From Brachionus plicatilis (lineage: Eukaryota; Rotifera; Eurotatoria; Ploima; Brachionidae), in NCBI GenBank assembly GCA_010279815.1, contig QEOQ01000460.1:658205-722204 (forward strand): DNA of 64,000 bases, given 5' to 3'. The notes beneath the pieces are model-generated. The model searched no databases. It was given only the letters and a program-made list of their open reading frames with translations, and had not been told where the DNA came from. A program made the translations under genes and the position numbers. Of the stretch, positions 1 through 12,600 are shown one piece after another (position 1 is the first letter of the stretch; each line of letters begins with the position of its first letter).

Positions 1-3000
1 TTAAAATCCGGTTAATTATTTCGTTTTTCAGTTTCAATATTGAAAATTTAAATTAAATAATTAAATAATTAGAAACATTTTTTTAATAAAATTTAAAAAT
101 TTTTTGATTTTAAAAAAATTAAAATGATTAAAGAAATTTTAAAACGATATTGTTCTCAATTTATTTTTAAGTCAATAAGTGCACCGAAAATCTAATCCGG
201 ATATTTGTGTATATTTGATCATGAATAAAACCCTGCGGTTGTTCTAATGCTAAAAAACGGGTCTTAACTGCAGCAAAATTTTGGAATTTTTTTGTCTTAC
301 AAAATTTACAAAATCCAAATATTTTAACTAAGTATTAAAATATTTATTTCTAAACCTTTTCCTTTGTCTATTGTGTACTTAAGTTGATCAAGACCACTTG
401 ATCACTGTTTGGACAAATTTAAGTTTCAAAGAAAATCCCTCAATTAATTTGTCCTTGTAAAATGTTTACAATGTAATCTAAGACAGATATTGTAAATAGC
501 TTGACGATAATAACAACAACGATTCGAGAAGGCCAAAATACACTTTAGTTAAGTCCGAGCATTGTTTAAATGCGTTAGTTGAGAGTAGAACGAGTTCATT
601 TGATTAGTATTTTTATAGACAAACAGATCATATGTGTTTTATTAAAAATATGGGCTAAATAAAGTTTGTAAATTAAAATTTTCAAAACTTCAAGTAAACA
701 AGTTTGTGAGACTAAATATTTTTCGAGTATCTTTTAATATACAATAAATGCTACCACTATTCTAAGCAAATTTTTAGTTTAAAATATACCGCTGAAGATT
801 GAAGAACTGCTCGCTACAAGTCAGCTATTTTGACTGATTTTCGTCTAATACTTAGTCAGATTAATCATTTTGAAGTAGATCATTTGAGCTTTATGCACCC
901 AATAAGAATCAATCATTCACTGCCATCGATTCAGATACTCAAAGTATCAATTCGATTCTAGATCCAAAATTTTGATTGATTTAAAACTCGGCCTATATAA
1001 GCTGATTAAGAATGGCACTTTCTTTCCAGTTTTGTTAATCGTGCTTCAATCTTTTCAAGAGGCTCCCATTTAATTTAATTTTGATTTTGGTGAATCATCT
1101 TTAGCGTTTTTACCATTTATTTTGTATTCCTTTTCGAGCCTGGACTCCTTTGGATAAACAGTAAAAAAAGTTTAGAAAAAATTTTATTAATATTTTAAAT
1201 TTGATAAGATAGCAAACAAAACTTTTTTTAAAGGGCTGATAAGATTGGATATGGAATAGGATATGAAAATGAATATGAATAAAAAGAATGAGAGAAAAAA
1301 TTATAAAAAAAAAACAGAAAACACCCGGAACGGGGTCTAGAAAGCCGGAAAATTTCTATTTAATTTGCTAGCAACCACACATAGGAGTAGGATTCAAAAC
1401 AAATCTTGAAATGAATCTATGGTACTCACAGTTGAGTCTTTTAGTCACTGGAATTGAACTAAGAATTTAGAAAGGTAACTTTCTAATAGATTACTTAATC
1501 TGTGATCGGTTTTACTAATATTTAGTTTAATTTCTGCTTCTTGGAATAATGTTTCGGAAGAGGTCTAAAGAGCAAAAGTCATTTGACTGTTTAATTTTTA
1601 ATTTATTTTAGGTAGCTAAGAAAAACACAAAGTGGATTTAGGTCCTTCATTTTAGCCCAGCGATCGACAAAAATGTTCAAAAAATTTGATATTTTTTATT
1701 TAATATGTAATTTGAAGTTTAAAAATAAACAAACAGGACTATTTGACCCTAAAGCAATTTATTTTGTTTTTTTTTCATTCTGTTTTTGTCCAAAAGAATT
1801 CTAAAAATATGTAGACAATATTAAAAGAAAGAAAACTAGAACTGAGTCATGTTAATTTCTAGTGGAATTATTTTGTGCCGAAAACCTCAAAGTATATTTA
1901 CCAATATATTTTTTTATTTAGATGTTTTTACTTTATTTATTTAATTAAAGATCATTAGGTTTTCTATGAGCAAAAAGCATAATTTATTAATAATCATAAG
2001 AAAAAACATATGATCTGTTCATTTTGCTTTGGTGTTTTTGTTAGGCTTTATGATTCGGATTCTAATTCAAAATTGTATCAACTTGTCCTAGCCACATTGT
2101 TCATTTATGGCAAAATATATAAATTTTCTTTTAAAAAAATAAACTCGAAAATTACAAAATATTTTGTGGCTTTTTTTCAGCAAATTAATTTACTTTAGCC
2201 CAAAAAAAATTGAATTTGTAATTAAGGTGGTTTCTAACAGAAAAGTGGATTTTTTTTCTAAATTCAGTAACATTTTTTATGTTCTAAATCATCAATTATT
2301 ATTATTATTTTAAATTTACGCCAGTTCTGGTTATGATAGAATTTTTAAAAGGAAATTAATTAAGCTAAGCATTTAAAATAATCATGCACATGATTATTTT
2401 AAAATATCAAAGCGCCTAGTTATCTAAATTAATATTAATCTAATTTAGTTTTAAAAATTTCACTAAAATAACAGCTATTTTATATTAAAAGGGAATCTAA
2501 GAATCTAAATTCAAATTTTTTTACAAATATGAAATTTTTTTGTACTTAAGTAATAAATAGTTTTTTTTTTGAAAATACTAAAAAAAGATAAAAATTAGTT
2601 TTTTTTTGGATAGTTTTTGGAAATTAAAACATTAAAATTCATTTATTCGTTTGCTGATCTGTATCGAGCTAGAGCTTCATCAGATTGAAATATTAAAAAC
2701 GAAAAAAATAAATGAAACTATTAAAAAAATTAAATCATTAACACTATAAACACCGACGAGTCAAAATGACTCTCATTTGATTTTTTAATCTCTTAAATTT
2801 AAATTAATTTAAGTGGCATGAATGTGAAATTTTGTTTTCAGCATAAAGAGCGGGTAAATTTTGTTAAGCAGACCTTGAAAGTTGCTGCAACTTTGAATGT
2901 TGCACCATGTTCGATTCACGGAAAAAATTAAAAATTTTTCGAGAAAAAATTTCATTTTTTTTATTTACTTTTTATCATTATATTCTGAATTTCACAAAAC

Positions 3001-3120
3001 CTAGAAGCTATTCTATTTTTCAATTGAATTTGTAACTTTTTTACTTAATTTTGCAATTAAAAATTATGAATTTTTAAAATCAATGAATTTGTCTTAAAAA
3101 AGTGATAAAAAGTTTGCAAA
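1..3120. other. AT-rich intergenic DNA
   Basis: No open frame with coding character was seen on either strand. The stretch is poly-A/T with scattered TTTA runs. It holds one reverse-oriented copy of the short dispersed repeat near 2641-2700 and one arm of a foldback transposon near 2866-3002, both listed separately. Confidence 0.5.
2866..3002. repeat. partial copy (one arm) of the foldback transposon found in the RTEL1 intron
   Basis: The segment matches the right arm of the element at 25274-25634: the GCAGAC-type inner edge, then GCAACTTTGAATGTTGCACC, an A/T-rich middle, and the outer terminus GAATTTCACAAAACC. No opposite arm or matching target duplication was found nearby, so this looks like a truncated copy. 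It shows that the RTEL1-intron element belongs to a dispersed family. Confidence 0.65.
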
Positions 3121-3133
3121 TCTTTAAGAAGCG

Positions 3134-3177
3134 TCTTCGTCCTAAGTACCAGATCCCTCTGGTACTTAGGACGAAGA
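3134..3177. repeat. perfect 20-bp stem, 4-nt loop hairpin
   Basis: The left arm TCTTCGTCCTAAGTACCAGA (3134-3153) is the exact reverse complement of 3158-3177, with loop TCCC between. It is isolated in AT-rich DNA and much more GC-rich than its surroundings. No run of T that would suit a polymerase III terminator adjoins it, and no longer element framing it was recognised. It could be a very short foldback element, a palindromic insertion scar or a small structured RNA. Confidence 0.8.
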
Positions 3178-3765
3178 TGAACTTATTTGAAAAACGCAAA
3201 AATCACAGTTTGCGTATTTTACATTAAAGAAGTAAAACGGGTTCAACAAAAAATGAATTCAATTAAAGGTCAATTTTTGCTAAATACTTTTATTTGACTA
3301 ATTTTTTATTTTTCCTCAATAAAGTTGTGAAAAGATTTATTTATATTATAATTTTTTTTATTCTTTAGATTGGTGCTTCTATTGTTAAATCACATTTTTA
3401 TCTTTTGTTTTCTTTTATTTTTTAACTGGCCTCTTAAACGTTTATTAAAACAAATAATAATTAAAAAATTTAAAGTAATATACAAAAGTGATAGAATATA
3501 GAAGAAATGACAGCAATAAAAAAAATGCCAGAAAAAATATCAAAGGGTCTAGTTATCTTTAAAAAAATCAATGATTGGTATTATAGATAAATTTTCAGCT
3601 ATCGATTTAGTTCGGCAATCAACCGAAGCATAGGTGAACTAGGCAAAAATGATATTTGAATTAAATCGACATATAATGATTATAAACTAATAAAAATCTT
3701 CTCTAATTAAGCATATTTAATTAAGCCAGGAGGATATTTGGTTCTTGGCATGTATTTTTGTTTCT

Positions 3766-4239
3766 TCAAATTAAATTAATGATATCCATATTTGAAATTC
3801 CATGCCTGCTTTCAAGTAATTCTAATGAGTCAAACAAAATCGTTGAGCTGAAAGGCTTTTCTCTTTTGCGAAAAGTACGCAGGCCGGCCAGCTTTAGAAC
3901 CAGTTGCTTCGAGCTCCAAACATTCAGCCCTTTGGCAAATTGCGCAATCGAAGAAATTTTAATGCTGTAATCGATCATGCATTAAATCAGCAGGAATTGA
4001 AAATCACGCACATAGGCAATCGGAATTACTCGGCTTAAAATCAAAAAGCAAATCATGTTTAAATAGGCATATTTGCTTGATTGAGAAAAAACAATAGGAA
4101 AAAAGCTGAGATTATTTTTGACAAGAATGTAGCGTAATTCGATCGAACTAAGCGGCAATAAATTGACGTGTTTTTGGTTCGTACGTGATTTCATTAGGAC
4201 GGACGCATCCATCTCTGAGAATCGTCCAGCCCACCACAT
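3766..4239 (-). pseudogene. decayed or unassigned coding-like block with one in-frame stop
   Basis: On the minus strand 4239-3766 is one reading frame interrupted by a single TAA (3982-3984). The upstream part (about 85 codons) contains a hydrophobic stretch (SFFPIVFSQSSKYAYLNMIC); the downstream part (about 70 codons) is more polar. Base composition is clearly richer in G+C than the flanks, as in real exons of this window. A small intron ending TTACAG (near 3966) could bypass the stop, but a donor in the right phase was not found. The plus-strand frame over 3758-3970 is also open, so the strand is uncertain. No family recognised. Confidence 0.3.
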
Positions 4240-4299
4240 CTAATACGACCAAACACACGTCAATCTACCTATGAGTTGGCCGCTAGGATTATTGATTCA

Positions 4300-6440
4300 G
4301 ACCAGTCATAAAATACTTTGAATAAATATAAACTTTGGCGACTTTATTTATTTATAAGATAAATAAATGACACAATTTCCAATATTTGAATTGGATATTT
4401 AGCAAAATGAAAGAGGCATATTATATGTTTTAAGAATTATAAAAGATAGTTAAAATATTAAGACCTTTATTTAATATTTAGATTATTTTCTTGTGAAATT
4501 TAATAAAAATAAAAGTATGATTTGATTTAGGTTTTATTCAAGCGCCGATACTTCCTCTTTATTTTCAATTTTAATATTTTTTGTTTTCAATTGCCTACAC
4601 AAATAGTCAGCCCTTTTTTTTTCTTTTTTTTCATCGAATATTTTTCGCTTTGTGTGATTCATGTTCAACTTAAAGTATAAAATTGAAGTCAAATTCTGTT
4701 GTTGTTCTATGGATTCGATGGAGAGTAAAGCAGAAAAGTCTACAGCTCAAGGGAGATCAATCTCTCACCTAATTATTTTTTTAGGAAATTTTTGAGAATT
4801 TTTTTTAAGATTTCAAAGAAGCCATCGAGAATACAAGTTAGAATAACAACAAAAAAATCCAAGAGTAAATTGGTTGCTAATTAAATAAATTTATTTTTCA
4901 AGTCCATTTTTGGGCAGCAAACAAGCGGAGTTTGAAAAAAAATGGATCCACTTTTACCAGGAAATTTAGGAATAGGTCAAAAATAAAAAATTTGATATTT
5001 AAGAATATTTGATAAGTTGATAAGGCAGGCAATTTTTTGTCAGCAAAAAAATTATAAATTAAAAAATTTATGGTTTTTTTAGGGCAAAATAAAATTAAAC
5101 ACCCGGCTGTGTTTCCTCTATTTTAAATAGGTATGAGTCCAGATGTTCTTTCAATTTTTGAATGACAAGTATTGATTATTTTATTCGAAATATTCTAATA
5201 CTATTCAGGATATTTCAAGAATTAAAATTATGCCAATTTTTTAGGTTTGAAGATCAGAATTTATTCCGAGCTTCGAGCCAAATCGAGATAGTAGATTTCT
5301 CAGTTGTTTGAAGATCGAATTTTTTTCTAATTTTTCTTTTTTGAATTTTCAATTTTCTCATATATAGAAAAATTAAATAAAAATAGATTATATGCTAATA
5401 TGAATTTTATTAAATTATTAATTTTGTTAATGATTATTTTTCAATTATTATTTTTCTTATTCGATCAATTTTTTTTCAATGGAGACACTCTGACAGCGTC
5501 CCCTAATTAATTTATTTAGTAAATAAAAAATTTAAAAGACTTAGATTTGGAAAGTTTAAAATTGAGATCAATTATTATTATTATTTTTGTAAATTTTTTA
5601 TAGTTATTAATTTTATTTTCATTGCGTAGACTTATTTTTCCTTTTTTTTCTTTTCATTTATTTTTTATTTTATTTTTTTTTTAAATATTTTTATTCTGAA
5701 GGTAAATTAGCTCGGTACAGATTAACAAATAAATTTATTTATTTCAGTACAATTTATTTATTTAATTTATGAAAAATGTTTTAAATTTGAATAACAAAAG
5801 ATTGACAGGTTCGAATGGTAGATTTTTTTAATTCAAACTTTAAAAGTTAAATTTTGTTGATTTAGTTTAGATTTCTATTTATATTCAAATTAAGTGATCA
5901 AACAAAGCACTAATTAACACATCAGACAGACCGCATTAGTCGTGGTCACGTAAAAAGAAAAAAGAGAATAGAAATACTTTTAGAGTATAAATTTTATGAG
6001 AGGTTCGAAAGCAAAATCTTCGTTTGATCTGATTGAAAGGCAATTTGATAATCTTATTCAAACAAAAAAGTTAGTTTTGGTCTTGAAAAAGTATGATGAA
6101 TAGAAAGACATTAAATGGGATCTTTTGAATTTTTTGAAGTCCATTTTTTTGATTCAGGAATTTGTTTTATTGCTGACATGTTGATATTTAACGGTTATTG
6201 ATATCAAATGATTCATGCATAACATTCAGATTGAAATGAATCGAAGCGGAAATAAAATTTGCCGCTAGTCATCGAGTCCTGCAAAGAGTTTTTTTGTTTA
6301 GAAGACAATTTTGTCTGGTATTTTCTAATTATTGAAGTTTTTGAGCGAAGCCAGTTGAGAAATTAATATTAGAGGAAGCGTTTGGCTCAAATTAAGATTC
6401 GCATCTATCAAAATTGATTCGAAAATAATTGAAGTAGAAA
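4300..6440. other. AT-rich intergenic DNA
   Basis: No supported gene. One forward copy of the short dispersed repeat lies near 5695-5745 (TAGCTCGGTACAGATTAACA). The rest is poly-A/T. Confidence 0.45.
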
Positions 6441-6454
6441 TTCCTGATGCCATT

Positions 6455-7400
6455 CAGTTTTAAAGTGACATTTTATAAATGATTTTTAATGGTTTCATTT
6501 TTTCCTATTTAAATTAGAATAAATCGGTTCCTGGTCCGCAATTATTTTTTCTAGTTTTGAATAAATATATAAAGATTTTTTTCTGTTTTTTTAATTTTTA
6601 TTTTTCTGAAACGCATTAATTTAAATATTAAGATAAGCAAATTTTTTCATTTTTTTTCTCAAAATATTTTTTGTTAAATCAAAGACTCGTCCGAATGAGA
6701 ATATCCTTCGTTTAAACCGTGGTACTAGTCTTCCATTGAAATTCATAGAAACTCTTTTAGAATAAAATAAGAAATTTAAAATTGAGTTAAGATGGAGTTG
6801 TTATGTGTCATTCATCGTGTTTTAAATTGACATTTTTTTTAAAATAATTTTTAATGGATTCATTTTTTTTTCTATTTAAATTAGAATAAATCGGTTGCTG
6901 GTCCGCAATTATTTTTCTAGTTTTGAATAAATATATAAAATTTTTTTTCTGTTTTTTAATTTTTATTTTTCTGAAACGCATTAATTTAAATATTAAGATA
7001 AGCAAATTTTTTCATTTTTTTTCCTCAAAATAATTTTCTTAAATCCAAAATTCATCTGAATATCCTTCTTATAAATTGTCGTGCTAGTCTTTCATTGAAA
7101 TTCATAGAAATTATTTTAGAAAAAATAAGAAATTTTAACTTGAGTTAAAATGGAGTTGTTATGTGTCATTCATCGTGTTTTAAAGTGACATTTTTTTTAA
7201 ATAATTTTTAATGGATTCATTTTTTTCCTATTTAAATTAGAATAAATCGGTTGCTGGTCCGCAATTATTTTTTAGTCCTGAATAAATATTTTTTTAATAG
7301 GTATTTAGTTTTTTTTTTTAATTTTTATTTTTCTCAAAGGACAGATTTAAATATTAAGATAAGCACTATTTTCTCAAAATTCCACTGATGATTATTGTCG
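6455..7400. repeat. three tandem diverged units of about 360 bp
   Basis: The block AATAAATCGGTTGCTGGTCC followed by GCAATTATTTTT recurs near 6520, 6885 and 7243 with the same flanks (TTTTTAATGGATTCATTTTT before; TTGAATAAATAT after). A second landmark, ATGTGTCATTCATCGTGTTT, occurs near 6803 and 7160. Spacings of about 365 and 357 bp give three head-to-tail copies, the last truncated. Small indels in A/T runs separate them. No conserved open frame spans the unit. Confidence 0.75.
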
Positions 7401-9260
7401 GACTGTCTCATTTTTGAATGAATGAATTTCAATTTAAATAAACGCTACCCAAAAGCCTCGTTCTAGAAATGCTCATCAAATTTTGCTATTCCCCACAGAC
7501 TCGTGTGAATTTTTTTCTATATATTCAGATAAAAAGTTCGAAATGGAAGAGAAAAAAATTCGAAAGAATTTCAAATCAAGCATACCTAGTACGCATTCGC
7601 TTGGTTTCGTGGTCCGATAGCTTTTATCCTGCCGATTAAATTCTTAACATAAATGTTTAGATTAGGCATTGTGACATGCAGATAAAGCCCTCTTTGTGCT
7701 CTATTCTCTTTTTGTTTTGTTATCTTTTAGTGGCTCGACTCTTAGTTGTCGATTAGAGCTAAAGATAAAAATCTATTTGAAATTAAGATAAAATTTGACT
7801 ACAACAGGAAATTAATATTTAATGGCAAAGTAAATATTTTTATTTAAGATTTAGAATATTTCGTGAGTTCATGTGTTTGTGCCCGCTATTAAACAATTCA
7901 CCATCACGATTTCTAAACACAGTCCCAAATCTATAATTTAATTAGAGACAATTATTTAGAAAATGGCTCTGAGGCATCAGACAAATTTGGCGGAATGGAC
8001 TCGGGAGGACGTGGATCCCTCGAGACATCTAAAATAATTGCTCCTAATCGGATTATGGCCGGGGGCCGCCCGGATCTGGAAAGAACGTGGCCTCTTGATT
8101 CAAGAGGATTCTTTTTTTTTTTTTTGTTAAAATAGAAAATTAAGTTTGTTTTATGATAGAATTAGGAGAGATTATTGGAACGACAAATTTAAGTACCAAA
8201 AAGACCCCTAAGTGATATTCAAGTAATTAAATGAGGGGGAGGGGGTCCGAGGACAGAATTAGGAGGAAAATGTTTTCTTTTCAATTTGGAGAGTAAATAA
8301 TTACCCGACAAAAAGCACTTGAAAAAGCACATACAAACTTAATAACATGAGCGTTTTAATTAGCATATGCTAGTCGCTCTATTGTGTGACAGAATCAATT
8401 TTATTTCTCAGAGCATAAAATTTTTGTTTCGCGTGCACTCAAGCAATTATGTACAATGGACACCTGCGTTGCTTTTAATGACTCAAACTACTTTTGCTTT
8501 AGAGCAACTGTTCGCAATCAATTGATTGATCGATTATAAAAATGAACATGGTCGAACATGGTCGAAGAAGAAAAGAGAGGAAAAAAAGTGTTGTTTGTTG
8601 AAAAGAAAGCATTGAATGAATTTTATTCGCACAGAGAGCAGAATGGGTTCACAGGCTCACCTACTGTCCGGATACTCACTTTTCGGAGCAGACCAGACTA
8701 GATATTTTGATAGTGTCAAAATTGTGTGTTACAGTTTTGGCATTGTTTGTTTGTTTATCACAACAAATGTTTATCGACTGCATAGAAAAACAAAAAAATT
8801 CCAGGAATCGAGAATTGTTCGGATTATTTTCTTATCAAGATCAATCTTTAGTGTTAATCAGATAGAATCAGACTAATTTGATTAGACTTTCGGTTTCACG
8901 CTGAACCAGTAATGAAAACATAGAATTTTAAGTGTAATTTACTTGATTGTCTTGGAAATAATTGAAGTTTAAAATAATTGATTTAATTATTGGACTGGCT
9001 AGGCAAACTTTAATTAGCACCTCTAAGCATCGATTAATCTAGTACTGGTGCAACAGGTACAATTTTTTACTGATCATTTCATTTTGTATTTTGTTGATTT
9101 AACAATTTTTTCTACCAGGAAAAACAATGAAATTATATAGCACTTAACAGAAATTAATTTAAAACCTAAGAGCGTCTTCTTCAACAAATTGATGAAATTT
9201 TAAATATTTTTTTTTAATCTAGAAGAATTTTGACTGTAGCTGGATAGCCAGCGAGTGTGC
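7400..9260. other. gene-free stretch with a few GC-richer islands
   Basis: Most of this is AT-rich. GC-richer islands occur near 7590-7720, 7975-8110 (see findings) and 8440-8720. An 86-codon frame at 8616-8876 has no recognisable domain or splice support and is not called. The islands lie upstream of the MEX-3-like gene and could be its distal regulatory DNA; that is a guess from position only. Confidence 0.35.
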
Positions 9261-9267
9261 TAACACA

Positions 9268-9612
9268 TTAAGACAGCTGATGTAATTGATTGCTGCTCAT
9301 CCAGCAATCAATGCCTGCTTTAAAACTGTTAGCATTGGGAGCTTCAACTGATTGCTTTGGCAGCGAGTTCCATATGCTAGCGGTTCTGCTGAAAAAAAAG
9401 TTATTTATATGTTGGAGTCTCGAAATTTCTCTGTAATATTTGAAGCAGTGGACTCTTCCTTGTTTTTTTGTGACATTAAAATTGTTGGGTTTTTTCAACC
9501 AATTCTATTCCATGCATGAACTTGTATAATTGAATTAGATAACCTCTTCTTCTTCTTTCCACCAGATTTGGAATGTTCTGAAGGAGCATTAGTTCGTCAC
9601 AGATAAACAACT
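9268..9612 (-). mobile_element. non-LTR retrotransposon reverse-transcriptase C-terminal remnant
   Basis: Read on the minus strand, the segment encodes the region after the polymerase domain of LINE reverse transcriptases: ERRRRGYLIQLYKFMHG, then after a one-base frame change a stretch with FFFSRTASIWNSLPKQ, ending NSFKAGIDCW. RRRxGDLIQxYK and R..WNSLP...V.A.S.NSFK are hallmarks of Jockey/CR1-type elements. The frame change and short length show it is dead. Its upstream edge overlaps a copy of the short dispersed repeat (near 9573-9612), so the repeat may derive from the same element. Confidence 0.75.
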
Positions 9613-11935
9613 AAATACTAATATTTTAGTACTGTTTTAATTCTTTCTTTCTTTTTTTTTTGGTGATCTGAAGGAATCCAACAAAGACACAAATAAACAA
9701 AAACAATAATTTTAATTTAGATGATAGAGAAAATTTCATTAACGTTTTATTTCGAAGCTATATTTTCAATCAAGATATTGGCAAACAGAAAAAAATTATT
9801 TTCATTCATTTGCTTGTTTGTACCAAGCTGAAGTTCCTTCGGAATAAAAAACAAAATTAAATTAATAAAAACGAGATGTAGCGACGTCTTCATGGATATC
9901 ACTGAATGAAAGTTTAAGTTAAGAAGGTATAAAAATATGATCTCCAATACGTCAAACGAGCAAATCTGATAGACCGACCCAAGGGTGCTAACAGAGGTAA
10001 TTTGTAAAAAATCCGGTGGAAAATAATCCGGTCGAAAAATGTTCAGTGGAAAAAAATCGCTAACAGAGACATTACAAAATGATAAAGCAAAATTAAATGA
10101 AAAAAAGATTAATTCGTAAAGAAAGTGACAGGTTATAGATTGTGTGATAGTTTATTTTTTTAAATGCGCCTAGAAGCTAATTTTTAAAATGAATTAAATA
10201 AGAGTTTTTTTTTATTTAATCTGAAGGAGCTTTAGCTCGGTACAGATATACAAATAAATAAATAAATAAGAGTCTTTGAATATTCTTTATTTAAAAAATG
10301 TGGAAATATTTTAATGTTTGGATGGACACAAAAAAATTAGTTTTTGCAAAGTTTAAATGAGTCAATACCTTTTTCAAGTTTTTGGCAAAATACGTGTAAT
10401 ATACCAAATACATCAAATTAATATGTTGTAAAATATATTAAAATAAAATAAGTCATTTTTTATTTTTAATAAAAAATAAAAATTAATGCCTATCATCATG
10501 TATTCGAGTAATGGCGGTTGTGTGTAAGAAAATATAAATAAAGTGATTATTTATTTATTTGCTTGTATGTGCCGAGTAAATGCTCCTTCAGAATAAAAAT
10601 ATATAAGAAAAAATTGAAATATAGTTAAATAAGATAAAATAAAATGAATAATAAATAAAAAAAAAAGGTTAAATGAGTCTAAGTAATAAAAAGAGCATTC
10701 AAAACGATATGTTGAAATAGCTAGAGGTTAGACATGTTAAAAAATGGGGAACATTCAATTGATAGATTTTTTTTTCGTAGATTTATTATTTCATAGAATT
10801 ATTTCATTTTAAGCGATTAAATATAGAAAAATAATTTTAAAAAATTTATCATTTTTTTTTTCCGAATAATAATCTCTTTTAATTTTTTATTGACATAAAT
10901 TTGAAAAAAACATTTAATATTTTCCTTTAATCTCCAATAAACGAAAATTTTAATCGAAAAAAAATTATATCAAGATTTAATAAAACGTAAATACATTTAA
11001 AAATTGTTCGTTAAAAATTTTTAAACAATTTAATCTTTAACTAATTCAAGTTTTTAACATAATTTCTATGAAGAAATAATTCTATGAGTAAATTTTTTTC
11101 TACCAAAATTTATTCTATTTGTTTTGTTAAATTCTACCAATTTTCTATGAATTAGTTTTTCGATGAATTGATACTTCATCTAAAGATTGATGCGGGTATT
11201 CAAAAACCGTCTTTCATAAATGCTCTGTTGAATCTATTTAGACGATTCCCTCCATTGTCTAAACTCATTACCAGAAGCCAATTTTAAAAGAATGCAAATC
11301 AAAATTCAGCAGTTCGATCTATTCCAAAACTAGAAATGACACTGTCTCCAACATCATGGATATTTTATAAGCTCAAACCACCAACAGTCTCGAAATTACT
11401 TTTTGAGTCAAGTTAGATATTTGTTATAGCAGGACTCAGTCATACTATTTTTTTTTTCAAATAGTAATTAATCATTTTCTTCTGAATTTTTTAAAATTAT
11501 TTACATTGTAACAAAATTGTGGTGAAGGTGATCAACTCGATGCAGTAATCTGACGTTACTCAAAAAGGTATTGGAAAAGGAGATTAGCGCTTGGCTTATT
11601 CAAAATTTGTTCTATTTGTGCATTGAATGGTGACAAGAGGGTTTAAATGAAAAGGCTAAAGCTATACGGACCACTTAGGAGCAAACCTAAATGTGAGAAT
11701 GTTTGAAGAACACAAGGCGAATTGAGCTTACTAATTCAGTTTTTTTGTATATTCATTTACGTTTAATCTGTCTGAGCTGCTCCTCGGTACAGATAAACAA
11801 ATAATAATTGTCTAATATTGAAAAGCCACTGGTCAAGTTATTTTTGTTTGTCGTCATGACTGATCTATGCACATTTTTTTATTTATTTATTTGTTTTCTG
11901 TACCGAGCTAATGCTCCTTCAGATTAAAAAAAAAA
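9573..11935. repeat. cluster of a short dispersed repeat in inverted pairs
   Basis: A core of about 30 bp, TGTACCGAGCTAATGCTCCT plus TCAGA, flanked on one side by (TTTA)n and on the other by poly-A, occurs at about 9573 (+), 9803 (-), 10218 (+), 10546 (-), 11769 (+) and 11876 (-), where + reads TCTGAAGGAGC..GGTACAGATAAAC. Plus and minus copies alternate, giving three inverted pairs. Further copies lie near 2641, 5695, 47751 and 51660. The AAATAAATA-type tail resembles the 3' end of a LINE or SINE; the pairing would instead suit terminal repeats of small MITEs. Confidence 0.65.
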
Positions 11936-12600
11936 TTAAAGTAAAATAAAGTTAAATAAGATAGAATAAAATAGAAGAAAATTAAAATAGATACATTGAA
12001 AAATAGAATTTTAAATGTTTAATTGTTCAGGAAAAAAATAAGCTATAGTAGTTAGATAGCAATTAGACAGTGGAGTTGGGTATTCGAGTTGTCTTGATTC
12101 GAAACCGTGCAAGGCGACACAATACTTTTAATGTGCTCAATTGAGCACATGTTTGTATGCTCGTAAAGATTTATTAATTCTGGTCGAGAGTTTTTCTCTT
12201 TTTTTTTTATTATAGTCAATCTAATATTTATTTAGTAAAATGATTGACAATGTTATTTTTTTTTTGTTGTTGTTGTTGAAGAGGTTGATTATTATTTTGG
12301 CATTTTCTAATTCAGTTAAATTCGACCAAAAAGTCAAATATTTGTCAAGTGATATTTAGTCAATAATTTTATTACCGTATTGTTATCTTGAGAGAGCCAA
12401 TTGAGTGTGTGCGTGCTATTGTAGTTTTATTTATTTTTTTGTTTCCCATTTTCAAAGTCCATCAAGTGCGTAGTTTAAACATCGTCCATATTGTGTGTGT
12501 TTGAAACAAAGAGTACGCATAATTTATTCATAGAAGAAAAAAGAAGGCCTACTGAGCCAATCACATGGCTTTCGCAATCGCACAATTGCTGATAATTCAT
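9960..12600. other. AT-rich DNA upstream of the MEX-3-like gene
   Basis: Apart from the dispersed repeat copies, nothing gene-like was recognised. From about 12370 onward the sequence becomes less A/T-biased, with GT-rich patches (TTGTGTGTGTT near 12490), consistent with approaching a promoter, but no TATA element was convincingly placed. Confidence 0.4.

Noticed and set aside
5795..5830. GGTTCGAAT word resembling a tRNA T arm
   Set aside because: No acceptor, D or anticodon stems could be paired around it.
8616..8876. 86-codon plus-strand frame in a slightly GC-richer area
   Set aside because: No domain, signal peptide, splice sites or homology recalled; composition is not clearly coding.
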